From: Paenibacillus curdlanolyticus YK9
GTDB taxonomy: Bacteria; Bacillota; Bacilli; Paenibacillales; Paenibacillaceae
Reading direction: 5' to 3'
NCBI RefSeq assembly: GCF_000179615.1
Contig: NZ_AEDD01000007.1
Span: 124,001-188,000 of the forward strand
Length of the DNA stretch: 64,000 nucleotides
The notes beneath the pieces are model-generated. The model did no database searches. It had not been told where the DNA came from and saw only the letters and a program-made list of their open reading frames with translations. Positions within the stretch are counted from its first letter, which is position 1, and each line of letters starts with the position of its first letter. The position numbers and the translations under genes were made by a program. Below are positions 42,209-51,055 of this stretch, piece by piece.

Positions 42209-42248
42209 AAGCAATTCCCTCCACATGGACACGTTAGTCTCTCTCACT

Positions 42249-42277
42249 ATTGTAGAAACCCTCGCTAACGCTGTCAA
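42249..42277 (-). promoter_or_regulatory. Sigma-A promoter of xpaC-telA
   Basis: On the minus strand TTGACA (42277-42272), a 17-bp spacer and TACAAT (42254-42249), a near-consensus promoter 41 bases before the xpaC start. Confidence 0.85.
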
Positions 42278-42295
42278 TGGAGCCGGGGGAGCAGC

Positions 42296-42319
42296 AAAAT
42301 CCCCGTCGCGAGTCGGGGG
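42296..42319 (-). terminator. Terminator between ATP-grasp gene and xpaC
   Basis: On the minus strand CCCCG and CGGGG pair around eight bases and are followed by ATTTTG. It is flanked by a direct repeat of CGGGGGAGCAGC (42284-42295, 42314-42325). A short stem, so only moderate support; it would separate the Ter biosynthetic operon from xpaC-telA. Confidence 0.5.
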
Positions 42320-42390
42320 AGCAGCCTATGCCATACGTTCAGCAAGCAGTGGCGACGCCTATAGTTCCGCAATTTGTCAGAACTGTCCGC

Positions 42391-43449
42391 CTAGCGCATC
42401 ATGCGCTTTAAGCTTCCTTCGAACGTCTGCATGCGCATCGACAGCTCGATGTGGCTCGTCGTAATGCCGAATTCCGGCTTCAACGGCTCAATCGGTTGTC
42501 CTAACGCGGCTTTGACGCCTAAATACGGGAAGTTGATGCCGGCTAAGCAGGTGGCATGCAGTCCGCCGGACATTCGCGGATTAATTTCCAGAAGCTTCGG
42601 CACGCCGCCATTGCAGCGCATTTGTATATTAAAGTTGTACGGAATGCGATACGTCTCTGCAACGCGATGAGCGATGGCGATAAGCTCGGCGTTATCCTCC
42701 AGCACGCGAAGGCGTCCGTCCGCTTTGCGACGCGGCACTGCCGCCAGCAGCTTGCCGTCCCGATTCGCGAGACAATCGATGCTGTACTCCGGACCATCCA
42801 GCAGCTCCATGACCATCATTTCAGGGAAACGCTCCGCCCGGGCCAAAATGCTGTATGCCTCGTCAAACGTCAACTCGTTGGTCACATAACCGAACAGATC
42901 CTTCAACGCATCGCGCTCGTCGTTTACGATTCGGAAGCCCAGCCCGCCCTCCGAATCGGTCGGCTTGAAGCAGACGCGATGTCCCGCTTCTCTTAACCGT
43001 GCATAGGCTTGCTTGAAGCCCTCGGCGTCACGGACAACCTCGTATGCCGGAACCTCCATGATGCCCGTCGCTCGAACCGCTTCATAGAACTTGTCCTTAA
43101 TCGTCAGCTTCTCTAGCAGCTCCACATCACGGCATACCGTCACTTGTGTCCCGATCTCGTCAAACAACGCGATGTGGCGAGCAATATCGAGCATATGCAG
43201 TCTTGGGATGAAGACGTCAATCTCATGCTCTCGGCAGAAATCAACGCAAAACTGTGCGTAATCCAGTCCATGAAGTACAGGCTCGACCGTCGCATAATCA
43301 GCAGCTTGCAGCGCCATATGCCCTGGGTCGGGGTGTGTGCCGTATAGCTTGAACGCAACGCCGTCCTCATTGTGGCGAATGCTGTTCATGTAATGATAGG
43401 CGACGGAAAACCACCGGTTAAAATATACGCGAAGCTCTTTTTTGCTCAT
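42391..43449 (-). CDS. ATP-grasp ligase of the Ter-associated biosynthetic module
   Basis: 352 residues; ATG 43449 follows AAGGGGAG. ATP-grasp features: KFYEAVRATGIMEVPAYEVV, the lysine/glycine-loop segment CFKPTDSEGGLGFRI, MVMELLDGPEYSIDCLA, and metal ligands in LLEINPRMSGG. This matches the ATP-grasp family found with Ter operons, predicted to join a carboxylate to an amine in the making of a nucleoside-like metabolite. It is the last gene of the run of five biosynthetic genes, 14 bases after the HAD gene. Confidence 0.9.
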   Translation of the reverse strand: MSKKELRVYFNRWFSVAYHYMNSIRHNEDGVAFKLYGTHPDPGHMALQAADYATVEPVLHGLDYAQFCVDFCREHEIDVFIPRLHMLDIARHIALFDEIGTQVTVCRDVELLEKLTIKDKFYEAVRATGIMEVPAYEVVRDAEGFKQAYARLREAGHRVCFKPTDSEGGLGFRIVNDERDALKDLFGYVTNELTFDEAYSILARAERFPEMMVMELLDGPEYSIDCLANRDGKLLAAVPRRKADGRLRVLEDNAELIAIAHRVAETYRIPYNFNIQMRCNGGVPKLLEINPRMSGGLHATCLAGINFPYLGVKAALGQPIEPLKPEFGITTSHIELSMRMQTFEGSLKRMMR

Positions 43450-43463
43450 GTCCAGCTCCCCTT

Positions 43464-44300
43464 CTATTCGACTGCCTTGCTTAACGTTGTTGCCGAGCCT
43501 TCCGCTTGCGACGCCACATAGGCGACGATCTCCTCCGACGCGAACAATCCGGAATGCTGCGTAAACCTCCAGCTTCCCTTTACGCCCGTCTCTTGGTAAA
43601 TGCGATGCAGCTCGCCGTGGGCCGGTGCGATGGCATAGTCTGCGGATTCCAGCAAGCTGCGGTCCAGCAGCGAATCGCCCGATGCAGCCAAGGGCAGCTC
43701 GGGATGTCGCTGGCGAATGTACGCGACGGCATCGCGCTTATTCACGACAGCAGGAACAATGTATACTTTGCGCCCTTGCACCGACAGTTCCCAGCCAAGC
43801 TCGGCAAGCGCCTTCGCCCGCTCCTGAACAGCCTCTGCCGGCATCCGGTCACGGTCCATCAGATAGACGTAGAACAGCTCGTCGCAGAGCCGGCTCTCCA
43901 GTATCCAATCGTCGCTGACGATCGGCGCGAACGTGCGGAACGCCTCCTCGGGGGAGCATGCTTCTCCTCTCATCCGCTCCTGTACGAGACGCTGCCACTG
44001 CGTATCCACTTCATCGCCATGCAAAATATTGCCGCCATTGCTCGTTATCGCATATGCCGGAATGATCATCTGTTGAAACACTTCGATTCGGCGGTATTGC
44101 GCCATCGTTCGCGTCGTTACCGGTACGAATATGATGCGCTGCGTTAAAGCCTTCAGCTCCGCCATCGCGGCATCGGACATGAAAGCTCCTGTCTTGCCGC
44201 CGTAGCGCTCCACTACGCTGATGCCTGGCGTATCCGGCGATACAAGCATCGCGCGATGCGAATAGATCAGCGTCATGTCCAAATCGCATGCATAAATCAT
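43464..44300 (-). CDS. HAD-superfamily phosphatase of the Ter-associated module
   Basis: 278 residues. The HAD motif I is YACDLDMTLIYS (nucleophile Asp first), motif II is FVPVTTRTMAQYRR, and motifs III/IV include KRDAVAYI and AASGDSLLDRSLLE with the metal-binding Asp. The cap region resembles sucrose-phosphate-phosphatase-like (Cof-type C2) enzymes. In the Ter module it likely removes a phosphate from an intermediate. The ATG overlaps the TGA of the preceding PRTase gene by four bases. Confidence 0.9.
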   Translation of the reverse strand: MIYACDLDMTLIYSHRAMLVSPDTPGISVVERYGGKTGAFMSDAAMAELKALTQRIIFVPVTTRTMAQYRRIEVFQQMIIPAYAITSNGGNILHGDEVDTQWQRLVQERMRGEACSPEEAFRTFAPIVSDDWILESRLCDELFYVYLMDRDRMPAEAVQERAKALAELGWELSVQGRKVYIVPAVVNKRDAVAYIRQRHPELPLAASGDSLLDRSLLESADYAIAPAHGELHRIYQETGVKGSWRFTQHSGLFASEEIVAYVASQAEGSATTLSKAVE

Positions 44301-45493
44301 GGCGTCCCTCCGTTCAGCGGTTTAATAATGCCGCAGCACGAGTAAGTAAGCCCGGGGAATACTTCAACCGGAACGCCGCGCTCCTCCGCAAGCAGCATGA
44401 TGTGCCCCAAATGCGGATTATCCAAGCGATCCACAAGAATTTTCCAAGGCACGCGGCGCAGCAGAACGCGGCTCGTCTCCCCAACGCCCGGCTTAACGAG
44501 ATTCATATCTGCGATGCCATATGCCGCCTGCACCTGCTTAATATCGGATAGTCCTCTCCACGTAACGGCCGGCGGAACGCGCCGCTGCTCCTCTGCGAAA
44601 GCCTTTGCCCGCTCAGCAACCTTTTCGTAATGCGCTTCGATCTTCTCTACAAACAAGATCGAGACATCAATCTCACGCCAGTGGTCATAATATTTGGAGC
44701 CGTGAAAATCATCCGGTCCTATCAACCCTTCCTTCAGCACAGTCCGGCTCATCAGGCCAGACACTGTTGCATTCAAGCAAGCGCTTGGAATGAGGAAGTC
44801 CTCTCGCGTCCCGAACGTTTGCGAGCAATGCCCGGGGTCCGCCAGCACAGCCAGATCGTCGCTAAGCGTTATCCCGTATTTGGCCTCAAATTGCTGGCAG
44901 GCTTGAATGAGCGTCCTGCGAATTGCCCCTTTGCCTGTCCAGCCATCCACGAATTGCAGCTTGGCATCCGCGCCATGCTGCTGCAGCATATACAGCAGCG
45001 CATTTTCGTCGATGCCTTTGCCGCGAATAATCGAAATGCTATAGTGCGGCAAAGAAACGCCATATCGCTGCGCAATGTACCGTTTGATCAGCACGCCAAT
45101 CGGCGTCCCCGCCCGCGCTAGCGAGACAAGCACGCAATCGAGGCCGCGTTTGCGCACAATTAGCTCGGCAACCGCTGCAACGCCTTCTGCCACCAGCTCC
45201 GCTGTCGCGCCAAGCGAATCGTGAAACAATTGCAAATACCGCTCCGAGGGCTCATATTCGGCAGGCAGCATTTCCGAGTAATGCACCCCCGACTGAATAG
45301 CTTCCTCCCGATCCTCGGTTGGCATCTCTAGTTCCGCGCCGCGCAAATCTTTGAGCAGAAACGTAACATCCGACGGATCGTAGCTTCCGAGCGGCACAGG
45401 CGGCGAGATCATGCGAGCGAACAGCCGATTCACATCGCCATTCACGTCACCTGTAACGCAGGATGCAGCTGCAGATCGATCTACGCTACTCAT
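44297..45493 (-). CDS. PRTase with PELOTA domain (annotated elsewhere as StiP) of the Ter module
   Basis: 398 residues if it starts at ATG 45493, inside the end of the upstream gene; ATG 45499 is the alternative and longer frames to 45532 are unlikely. The phosphoribosyltransferase core has LVSLARAGTPIGVLIKRY and the PRPP-loop-like FVDGWTGKGAI. The C-terminal 90 residues (NLVKPGVGETSRVLLRR, then HIMLLAEERGVPVEVF) match the PELOTA RNA-binding-type domain. Homologues were first called cysteine proteases (StiP), but the fold fits a PRTase. It would act on a base and PRPP or the reverse. Confidence 0.87.
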   Translation of the reverse strand: MSSVDRSAAASCVTGDVNGDVNRLFARMISPPVPLGSYDPSDVTFLLKDLRGAELEMPTEDREEAIQSGVHYSEMLPAEYEPSERYLQLFHDSLGATAELVAEGVAAVAELIVRKRGLDCVLVSLARAGTPIGVLIKRYIAQRYGVSLPHYSISIIRGKGIDENALLYMLQQHGADAKLQFVDGWTGKGAIRRTLIQACQQFEAKYGITLSDDLAVLADPGHCSQTFGTREDFLIPSACLNATVSGLMSRTVLKEGLIGPDDFHGSKYYDHWREIDVSILFVEKIEAHYEKVAERAKAFAEEQRRVPPAVTWRGLSDIKQVQAAYGIADMNLVKPGVGETSRVLLRRVPWKILVDRLDNPHLGHIMLLAEERGVPVEVFPGLTYSCCGIIKPLNGGTP

Positions 45494-47033
45494 GCGCATC
45501 CGCCCCCAGCTTGCTGTATGGCTGACTCGCACAGCTTATGAAATGAACGGCCTTGCATGGCATCGTTCGGAATGCACGGAGCATCGGCGCGAGCATCTCC
45601 TCCGTCGCCTCCCGCTCCAGCACGATGAAGACGTCATCATAAGCATGCGCATGCAGATTATAGATAAAATGCTTCACCTGCTCGTCGTCAGGCGAAGGGA
45701 ACGAGACGCCGTCACGTACCGCATAATCCGTATGCTGAAGCGGATGGATCGGGCTCCGCGTCGTCGACTGGTAATAAACGCCCTCGCCCAGCTCCGCTGC
45801 GATCCGCATCGGCACATACATGAATTCGCCGGTGCCAACGACAAGCGTTTTGCCAACTGCCGCTCCTGCGCCAGCCTCTGCCAAAGCAGCGCCATATCTA
45901 GAAACCGCTGCATTGATACGCTGCTGGCGAATGACGCGCAGCTGCGCCGCAGCCGCTTGAATCGCACGATCCGTCTTCGCACGGTCGCTGGCGCTAATGC
46001 CGAAACGCCCGGTTTCCCTAATATACGGCGTCTCGTTGCGGCGATTAGCGAGATCAGCCGATACGGCTTGGACTTCCTCGAAAATACCGTTCAGCCGGTG
46101 CAGCCTAACGAGAGGCCCAGCGAGCGCTTCGCTCGCAGCCGAGGCTCCCCCCGCCTGCTCCTCGCTGCTTCCGCCAAATGCTTGAACGAGCCCTTGCGGC
46201 GCACCATCCGGGAAAGCAGCGCCTTCCACCTCGATCGTGCCGCGATACAGACAGATCGTCTCGATGGCGATGCCGAACTCCTGCTCCATCGCCGCAAATG
46301 CAGCCTCATCCGCCGCGCTTCGCCAATCGAGCAGCGCAGCGACGATATACCGCTTGCGCGGATATTTGTCCTGCATATCCCGGATCAAATTAAGCGTCGT
46401 CTTGCCCGTCGTCATCTCGTCATCGACGAAAACAACGATCTCATCGTCGGCCAAAAAATCCGGCCGCTCCGCATAACAACGGTGCGCTACCGCGTGCGAG
46501 TGCTCCTCATCGAATTGGAGCACCGACTGCCGTTCCGGCAGCAGCTCTCGTGTCGTATGCAAGTAAGTCGCTTGCTCCGCTAATGCATCGAACATGGCAT
46601 GCCCTAATGCTGTTGCCGTCTCCGCAAAGCCCAGCAGCTTCACCGGCTCGGACAGCTTCAGCCGCTTAGCGATTAGCTGCCGATACACCTCCGCAGCCCG
46701 CGTCGGGTCCGTTAAGCCCTCCATCGTCAAATGCAGTACCGACGCCAGCTCATCCGCGCGTTCCGGCTGCAAATGCCGGCACAGCAGAGCAGCGAGCGCA
46801 TACCCGCCAAGCAGCGATGTATGCGGGTTAATCGGAATATGTTTGCCCAGCAGCTTGCTCACGAATAGAAACGATCGCTTCGGATTGTTGCGTGCTGCCA
46901 TGCTGAACAGCTGGGTTATAGGCAGGATGAACGGATTATCCGCTTCCGTAACCGTGACCTTCAGGCTGCCGGCAATGTTATAAACGTGCGTAGTCTTGTT
47001 CTCGGAGCAAATCCGAGTAGCGTTGTTGTTCAT
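45486..47033 (-). CDS. PRTase-TRSP two-domain protein of the Ter module
   Basis: 515 residues from ATG 47033, which lies inside the end of the CitE-like gene (56-base overlap). The N-terminal PRTase domain carries the PRPP signature VVFVDDEMTTGKTTL and a conserved opening NPKRSFLFVSKLLGKHIP. The C-terminal TRSP domain is named for the motif STTRSPIHPL seen here, with VGTGEFMYVPMRIA before it. Between them is an A/G/E-rich linker near residues 280-310. Overlaps at both ends show tight translational linkage. Predicted to transfer a phosphoribosyl group in the Ter metabolite pathway. Confidence 0.9.
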   Translation of the reverse strand: MNNNATRICSENKTTHVYNIAGSLKVTVTEADNPFILPITQLFSMAARNNPKRSFLFVSKLLGKHIPINPHTSLLGGYALAALLCRHLQPERADELASVLHLTMEGLTDPTRAAEVYRQLIAKRLKLSEPVKLLGFAETATALGHAMFDALAEQATYLHTTRELLPERQSVLQFDEEHSHAVAHRCYAERPDFLADDEIVVFVDDEMTTGKTTLNLIRDMQDKYPRKRYIVAALLDWRSAADEAAFAAMEQEFGIAIETICLYRGTIEVEGAAFPDGAPQGLVQAFGGSSEEQAGGASAASEALAGPLVRLHRLNGIFEEVQAVSADLANRRNETPYIRETGRFGISASDRAKTDRAIQAAAAQLRVIRQQRINAAVSRYGAALAEAGAGAAVGKTLVVGTGEFMYVPMRIAAELGEGVYYQSTTRSPIHPLQHTDYAVRDGVSFPSPDDEQVKHFIYNLHAHAYDDVFIVLEREATEEMLAPMLRAFRTMPCKAVHFISCASQPYSKLGADAHE

Positions 47034-48198
47034 GCAGCACCCCATATATGTTGGCTCGGGCCATGATTCGCCGTGCCCAGTTGTAATGCGGCTTCATTTC
47101 ATTCATTTTGTTCGAATACTCGCTCTTCATTACGCCAAGGCTGCCATCGCTGCCCGCAATAATGGCGAAAGCATCGGTATACTCCTCATGCGTGACCGCG
47201 TACATCGCTTGGACAGTACGAAGATGCGAAGGATGAATAATGGTTTTGCCGATAATCCCGTTCTCTTTGTCCAGCATAATCTCCCGTTCTAACTGGCCGT
47301 TACCGCTCGCCTCCCGCCGTCCCTGCAGCATGGCATGCGACAGCTCCAGCTCAGGCAGCAGCGCCTCTCGCAGTCTCGAATCTCGCAAGGATGCCAACGG
47401 AAGGCGATTAGGAGACGACGCGAAGTACTCCCAGACCGGGCCCGAGATCACGTAGCCGTCCTGAGCCCTTCCGAAAACATTAATAATATCTGCAATGCAG
47501 TCGCGAATCGGGGCAATATCGTACACCGTCGTCTCCGGACTTCTGCGCAAGCCGAATAGGCTGGAGAAATCAGTTGCGCCGATCCGGACATTCAGCACAT
47601 GCGGACGATAATAATCGAGCAATCGCTTAATCCCAATCAGAGACTCCAACCGCGACTCCTTATAAATAATCGATGCGCTCTCGAGCACTGGCATGCCGTA
47701 TAACAGCGGCTCGTCCGCTGCTCTGGTTCGGTTATACCGCTCCAGCAACCGGAAATAACGTTCTCCATTAGCCGTCGTAAACTTAGGGAAAACAAACCCC
47801 GTGAGCACATGCGCCGAATGACCGAGCTCCTCTAGCAATCTCTCTAGCTGCTCAGCCGTACGTACGCGAACAAAAAGAAGAGGAAGCCGCTCCAATGACA
47901 TGACGCCGCTTTCGATCGCTAGCGCGATCCGGCTAAGCTGCTGAATCGCTGAGCGCTCCGCTTCCTCCACCTCGTTGTCACCGACCGCATCCTCCAGATC
48001 AATAACAGCCGTCACTAAGCTTTCGAGCTTGCCTGTCACAATATCGCTTGCAATGGTCGTTCGTGTAGCAGGCATATAAAGCGCGGCGCCTATTGCATAG
48101 GCCAATAGTTCCTGCGGGGACCGGTTCGTGAATGAACCGGGGGGCGAATAGAATAGTGCCGGCAGCTCGTCCTCGGACAATTCATTAAAATAGCGCAT
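46978..48198 (-). CDS. CitE-like C-C bond lyase of the Ter-associated module
   Basis: 406 residues; ATG 48198 follows AAAGGAG. A TIM-barrel of the HpcH/HpaI aldolase and citrate-lyase beta-subunit type: VTAVIDLEDAVGDNEVEEAE with the metal-linked acidic pair, LPLLFVRVRT, GFVFPKFTTANGERYFRL, VRIGATDFSS and GIIGKTIIHPSHLRTVQAMY near the end. It fits the Ter-linked C-C bond lyase family and probably splits or forms a carbon-carbon bond in the pathway. It follows terC after a strong hairpin (48233-48260) and overlaps the next gene. Confidence 0.9.
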   Translation of the reverse strand: MRYFNELSEDELPALFYSPPGSFTNRSPQELLAYAIGAALYMPATRTTIASDIVTGKLESLVTAVIDLEDAVGDNEVEEAERSAIQQLSRIALAIESGVMSLERLPLLFVRVRTAEQLERLLEELGHSAHVLTGFVFPKFTTANGERYFRLLERYNRTRAADEPLLYGMPVLESASIIYKESRLESLIGIKRLLDYYRPHVLNVRIGATDFSSLFGLRRSPETTVYDIAPIRDCIADIINVFGRAQDGYVISGPVWEYFASSPNRLPLASLRDSRLREALLPELELSHAMLQGRREASGNGQLEREIMLDKENGIIGKTIIHPSHLRTVQAMYAVTHEEYTDAFAIIAGSDGSLGVMKSEYSNKMNEMKPHYNWARRIMARANIYGVLHEQQRYSDLLREQDYARL

Positions 48199-48232
48199 AG
48201 CGATATTCGCTCCTTTCTTCGCCTAATACCAA

Positions 48233-48260
48233 CGAATCCCTCCGAGATGGGAGGGATTCG
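48233..48260 (-). other. Intercistronic hairpin between terC and the lyase gene
   Basis: CGAATCCCTCC (48233-48243) and GGAGGGATTCG (48250-48260) form a perfect 11-bp stem. No T tract follows on the minus strand, so it is more likely an mRNA-stability or partial-termination element than a full terminator. Confidence 0.65.
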
Positions 48261-48287
48261 TGCCGCAGCTAATGCATAGTCGCAGTA

Positions 48288-49028
48288 TTATGCTTCTTTG
48301 TTTGCTCTCTTCTTGCTGCGCATCGCGCTGAGCACCATCGTGCCGCCGAATACGACGATCATCGCTGCAAAGAACAGGTAGTGAGATACATGGTAACCGA
48401 ATGCGCCCGCAAGCATTTTCACTGCGATAACCGCGATGAGAATGAATGCCGCTTGCTCCAGCTCCGGGAAACGATCGATCAGCTTCAGGAACACTTGCGC
48501 AACGCCGCGCATCATCAGTACGCCGAGAATACCGCCGACGAACAAGACCCATACTTGATCGCTTACGCCGAACGCCGCGATGACACTGTCGATACTGAAC
48601 GCGATATCCATGAGTTCAACCATCAGGACGGTTTTCCAGAAGCCATAGTTCTTATTACTCGTCTCGCCTTCATCTGAACCTTTGAACAACCCTTTATACG
48701 CAATAAATAACAGATACGCTGCGCCTAGCACCTTCACCAAGGTAATCTTGACGAGATATGTACCTAAACCGATCGCAAGGAAACGGAACACATACGCGCC
48801 GAGCAAACCGTAGAACAATGCGCGCTTCTGCTGCTCCTTCGGCAAGTGGCGAACCATGACAGCGAGAACGAGCGCGTTATCCGCCGACAGCAAGCCTTCA
48901 AGAAGAATCAAGCTTGCGATAATGCCCCAGCTAACAGGATCGGAGAACGTAGCCGCAACGTCACTCCAGGAGAAGAAATGCCCGTAGCTTTCTCCCACTT
49001 TGTCAATAAAATCTGAAAACCAACCCAT
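48288..49028 (-). CDS. terC: TerC-family integral membrane protein
   Basis: 246 residues with about seven helices. ATG 49028 follows GGAGGC. The family motifs are LLEGLLSADNALVLAVMVRH near residue 45, with the buried Asp-Asn pair, and ELMDIAFSIDSVIAAFGV near 140, with the second acidic set. TerC proteins are linked to metal (Mn2+) export and to resistance against tellurite and other stress; B. subtilis relatives load Mn into secreted proteins. It stands between the TerD genes and the biosynthetic module. Confidence 0.95.
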   Translation of the reverse strand: MGWFSDFIDKVGESYGHFFSWSDVAATFSDPVSWGIIASLILLEGLLSADNALVLAVMVRHLPKEQQKRALFYGLLGAYVFRFLAIGLGTYLVKITLVKVLGAAYLLFIAYKGLFKGSDEGETSNKNYGFWKTVLMVELMDIAFSIDSVIAAFGVSDQVWVLFVGGILGVLMMRGVAQVFLKLIDRFPELEQAAFILIAVIAVKMLAGAFGYHVSHYLFFAAMIVVFGGTMVLSAMRSKKRANKEA

Positions 49029-49058
49029 CTAAACTGCCTCCATTGTGCTCAATTAGTG

Positions 49059-50312
49059 TTATTTCTTGCCTGCTACCCAGCGCATGCCCCAATCGTAGGC
49101 GCGGTCCAGCTCGGAATGCCCATTATAAAACTGGACGAGCCGCTCGATGCTGAACGTCTCATTGCCGACATTATGAATCATCGCAATGGCGCACATGCCC
49201 TTTTGGTTATCATGCTCATTCATATGGACAATAATGTCTGGCCCGCCTTGCTGCTCGATCGTAACGACCCCGTCCGCATCCTTCCAGTTCGCCGCGCCCT
49301 GATAGATAAACGTGAAGATAAGGATACGCTTGATCTCGCTAACACGGGCTCCATTAATGCGAATGTTCTCGCCCGTCGCTACCGTTCCCGTCCGGTCATC
49401 CCCGTCAAGCGCGACGTATGGCGCCCGATCCAGCGATCCGAACGAATTGCCAAGCGCTTGAACGACGCCTTTTCGCCCATCATTCAGCTCGTACAAGCAG
49501 GCCAAATCGAGATCGACCGAACGGCTTTTGCTGAAAAATCCACCCTTGCCCTGCTGCCTGTTCCAGTTCAAATTAATCCGGATCTCGCCGAGATCGCCTT
49601 TCGGACCCTTCGTCAGATTAATTTTATCGCCCTTCTTCTTGAGCTCAATCTTCTTCAGATTAAGATGGACAGGTGCGCCTGCGGAAGAAGGCGAGGACGG
49701 CGGCGGCACGGAAGCCGCCGGCGCCGGAGATGGCGTCGGCGCCGACGATGGCACAGGAGGCTTCGCCGGCTCATCCTGTTGAACGGCTATGCCATAGTTT
49801 GCGCAAAGCGCCTTTAATCCGCCGGAGAAACCGGATCCGATCGCATTAAATTTCCACTCTCCGTTATATCGATAAAACTCTCCGACGACAACTGCGGTCT
49901 CGACAGAGAAGTTGTTTCCAAGGTCATACCGGACCGCTTCTTGGCCGGTGGCTCCGTTCATGAACCGGATATAGGCATCCTTCACTTGTTTGAACCCTTG
50001 CTGCTCATCGTATAACGTTAGGCTGAATGCAACCCGGTGAATGTTCGCCGGCACACGCTGCAGATCAATTACAAATTGCTTCTGATCAGGTGCTTGTCCA
50101 TTCTCATAACGGATAAAGCCGTTGGAAGGCTGATTATAAAAAATTAAATCCTCGTCGCCCGACGTCATGCCATTCTCGCCAAGCAGAAACGCAGAGGTAT
50201 CAACTTCGACAGCCGAGGACGACTGCCACCCGATCGCCACCTTCAACTGCGTGAGTCCGGGATTGGTCTTCGTAATGTCAACCTTCTGTCCTTTGACTAC
50301 TGCTACCGCCAT
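49059..50312 (-). CDS. TerD-TerA fusion-like tellurium resistance protein
   Basis: 417 residues; ATG 50312 follows AGAGGGTGA. Residues 1-190 form a TerD domain ([40 protein letters not shown]) that lacks the DLD calcium motif, reading VEVDTSAFLL there. A Pro/Ala/Ser linker (about 195-225) leads to a second, TerA-like domain with VDLDLACLYEL, ALGNSFGSLDRAPYVALDGD and DIIVHMNEHDNQKGMCAIA. So one domain probably binds Ca2+ through the usual acidic residues and the other may not. The second-largest Ter protein in the operon; placed fourth of the TerD-family genes. Confidence 0.9.
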   Translation of the reverse strand: MAVAVVKGQKVDITKTNPGLTQLKVAIGWQSSSAVEVDTSAFLLGENGMTSGDEDLIFYNQPSNGFIRYENGQAPDQKQFVIDLQRVPANIHRVAFSLTLYDEQQGFKQVKDAYIRFMNGATGQEAVRYDLGNNFSVETAVVVGEFYRYNGEWKFNAIGSGFSGGLKALCANYGIAVQQDEPAKPPVPSSAPTPSPAPAASVPPPSSPSSAGAPVHLNLKKIELKKKGDKINLTKGPKGDLGEIRINLNWNRQQGKGGFFSKSRSVDLDLACLYELNDGRKGVVQALGNSFGSLDRAPYVALDGDDRTGTVATGENIRINGARVSEIKRILIFTFIYQGAANWKDADGVVTIEQQGGPDIIVHMNEHDNQKGMCAIAMIHNVGNETFSIERLVQFYNGHSELDRAYDWGMRWVAGKK

Positions 50313-50346
50313 ATGTGGTCACCCTCTAAGTAAAATAAGTGGAACG

Positions 50347-50371
50347 GGAAGACCCGCAGCGCGGGTCTTCC
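50347..50371 (-). other. Intercistronic hairpin between two TerD-family genes
   Basis: GGAAGACCCGC and GCGGGTCTTCC form a perfect 11-bp stem with a three-base loop, 12 bases after the stop at 50383. No T tract. Confidence 0.65.
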
Positions 50372-50382
50372 GGTCTTGCTTG

Positions 50383-50964
50383 TTACTTAGCATCCAATCC
50401 GTAGTTCTGGCAGAGTGCCGTCAAGCCGCCCGAGAAGCCGCTTCCGATCGCCTGGAATTTCCACTCTTCGCCATGGCGATAGAACTCGCAGAACACGACT
50501 GCCGTTTCCGTCGAGAAATCTTCGCCCAGGTCATAACGCATCAGCTCGCGGTTCGTTGCTGCGTCCACAACGCGCACGAAAGCGTTGGAAACTTGTCCGA
50601 AGTTTTGTCCGCGCGACTCATAGTCATAGATCGTAACCGTAATGCCGATGCGGCTAATGTTAGCAGGCACTTTACTAAGGTCGACATCGATTTGCTCATC
50701 GTCCCCATCGCCCTCGCCCGTACGGTTATCGCCCGTATGGACAACAGAACCGTTGCCGCCTGAAGTATTGTTATAGAAAATAAAGTCGTCTGCGCCTTTC
50801 GCTTTGCCATCTTCATGAAGCAGGAAAGCCGAAGCATCCAAGTCAAAATCGGCGCCGCCGTTATATTTGTTCGTATCCCAACCGAGTCCGACAACGACCT
50901 TCGTCAAACCAGGATTCGTCTTCGTCAGATCGATGCGTTGGCCTTTGGACAATGAAATACTCAT
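50383..50964 (-). CDS. terD: TerD-family protein
   Basis: 193 residues, one TerD domain. ATG 50964 follows AGAGGA. It begins [20 protein letters not shown] and has [13 protein letters not shown], the acidic Ca2+-binding strand, and [15 protein letters not shown], the second acidic loop, then [16 protein letters not shown] and [17 protein letters not shown]. TerD proteins are cytosolic Ca2+-binding stress proteins, perhaps gathered at the membrane with TerC. Flanked by hairpins on both sides, so its mRNA level may be set apart from its neighbours. Confidence 0.95.
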   Translation of the reverse strand: MSISLSKGQRIDLTKTNPGLTKVVVGLGWDTNKYNGGADFDLDASAFLLHEDGKAKGADDFIFYNNTSGGNGSVVHTGDNRTGEGDGDDEQIDVDLSKVPANISRIGITVTIYDYESRGQNFGQVSNAFVRVVDAATNRELMRYDLGEDFSTETAVVFCEFYRHGEEWKFQAIGSGFSGGLTALCQNYGLDAK

Positions 50965-51001
50965 GCGTTCGTCATCCTCTCTTCCTCAATGTAAAGCCGC
51001 A

Positions 51002-51038
51002 TGCGGCAGGCGAATCGCCTTAGCGATCGCCTGCCGCA
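51002..51038 (-). other. Intercistronic hairpin between two terD genes
   Basis: TGCGGCAGGCGA (51002-51013) and TCGCCTGCCGCA (51027-51038) form a perfect 12-bp stem, 17 bases after the stop at 51056. No T tract follows on the minus strand. Confidence 0.65.
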
Positions 51039-51055
51039 CGGGCATTTCGTCATTC

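Noticed and set aside
45411-46583. A 390-residue plus-strand frame
   Set aside because: Antisense to the PRTase-TRSP gene with its PRPP motif; composition is Arg/Leu-rich as in reverse-strand artefacts.
42391-49028. The five-enzyme module as a new biosynthetic system
   Set aside because: The set (lyase, two PRTases, HAD, ATP-grasp next to TerC/TerD) is already described as the Ter-associated module; only its product is open.
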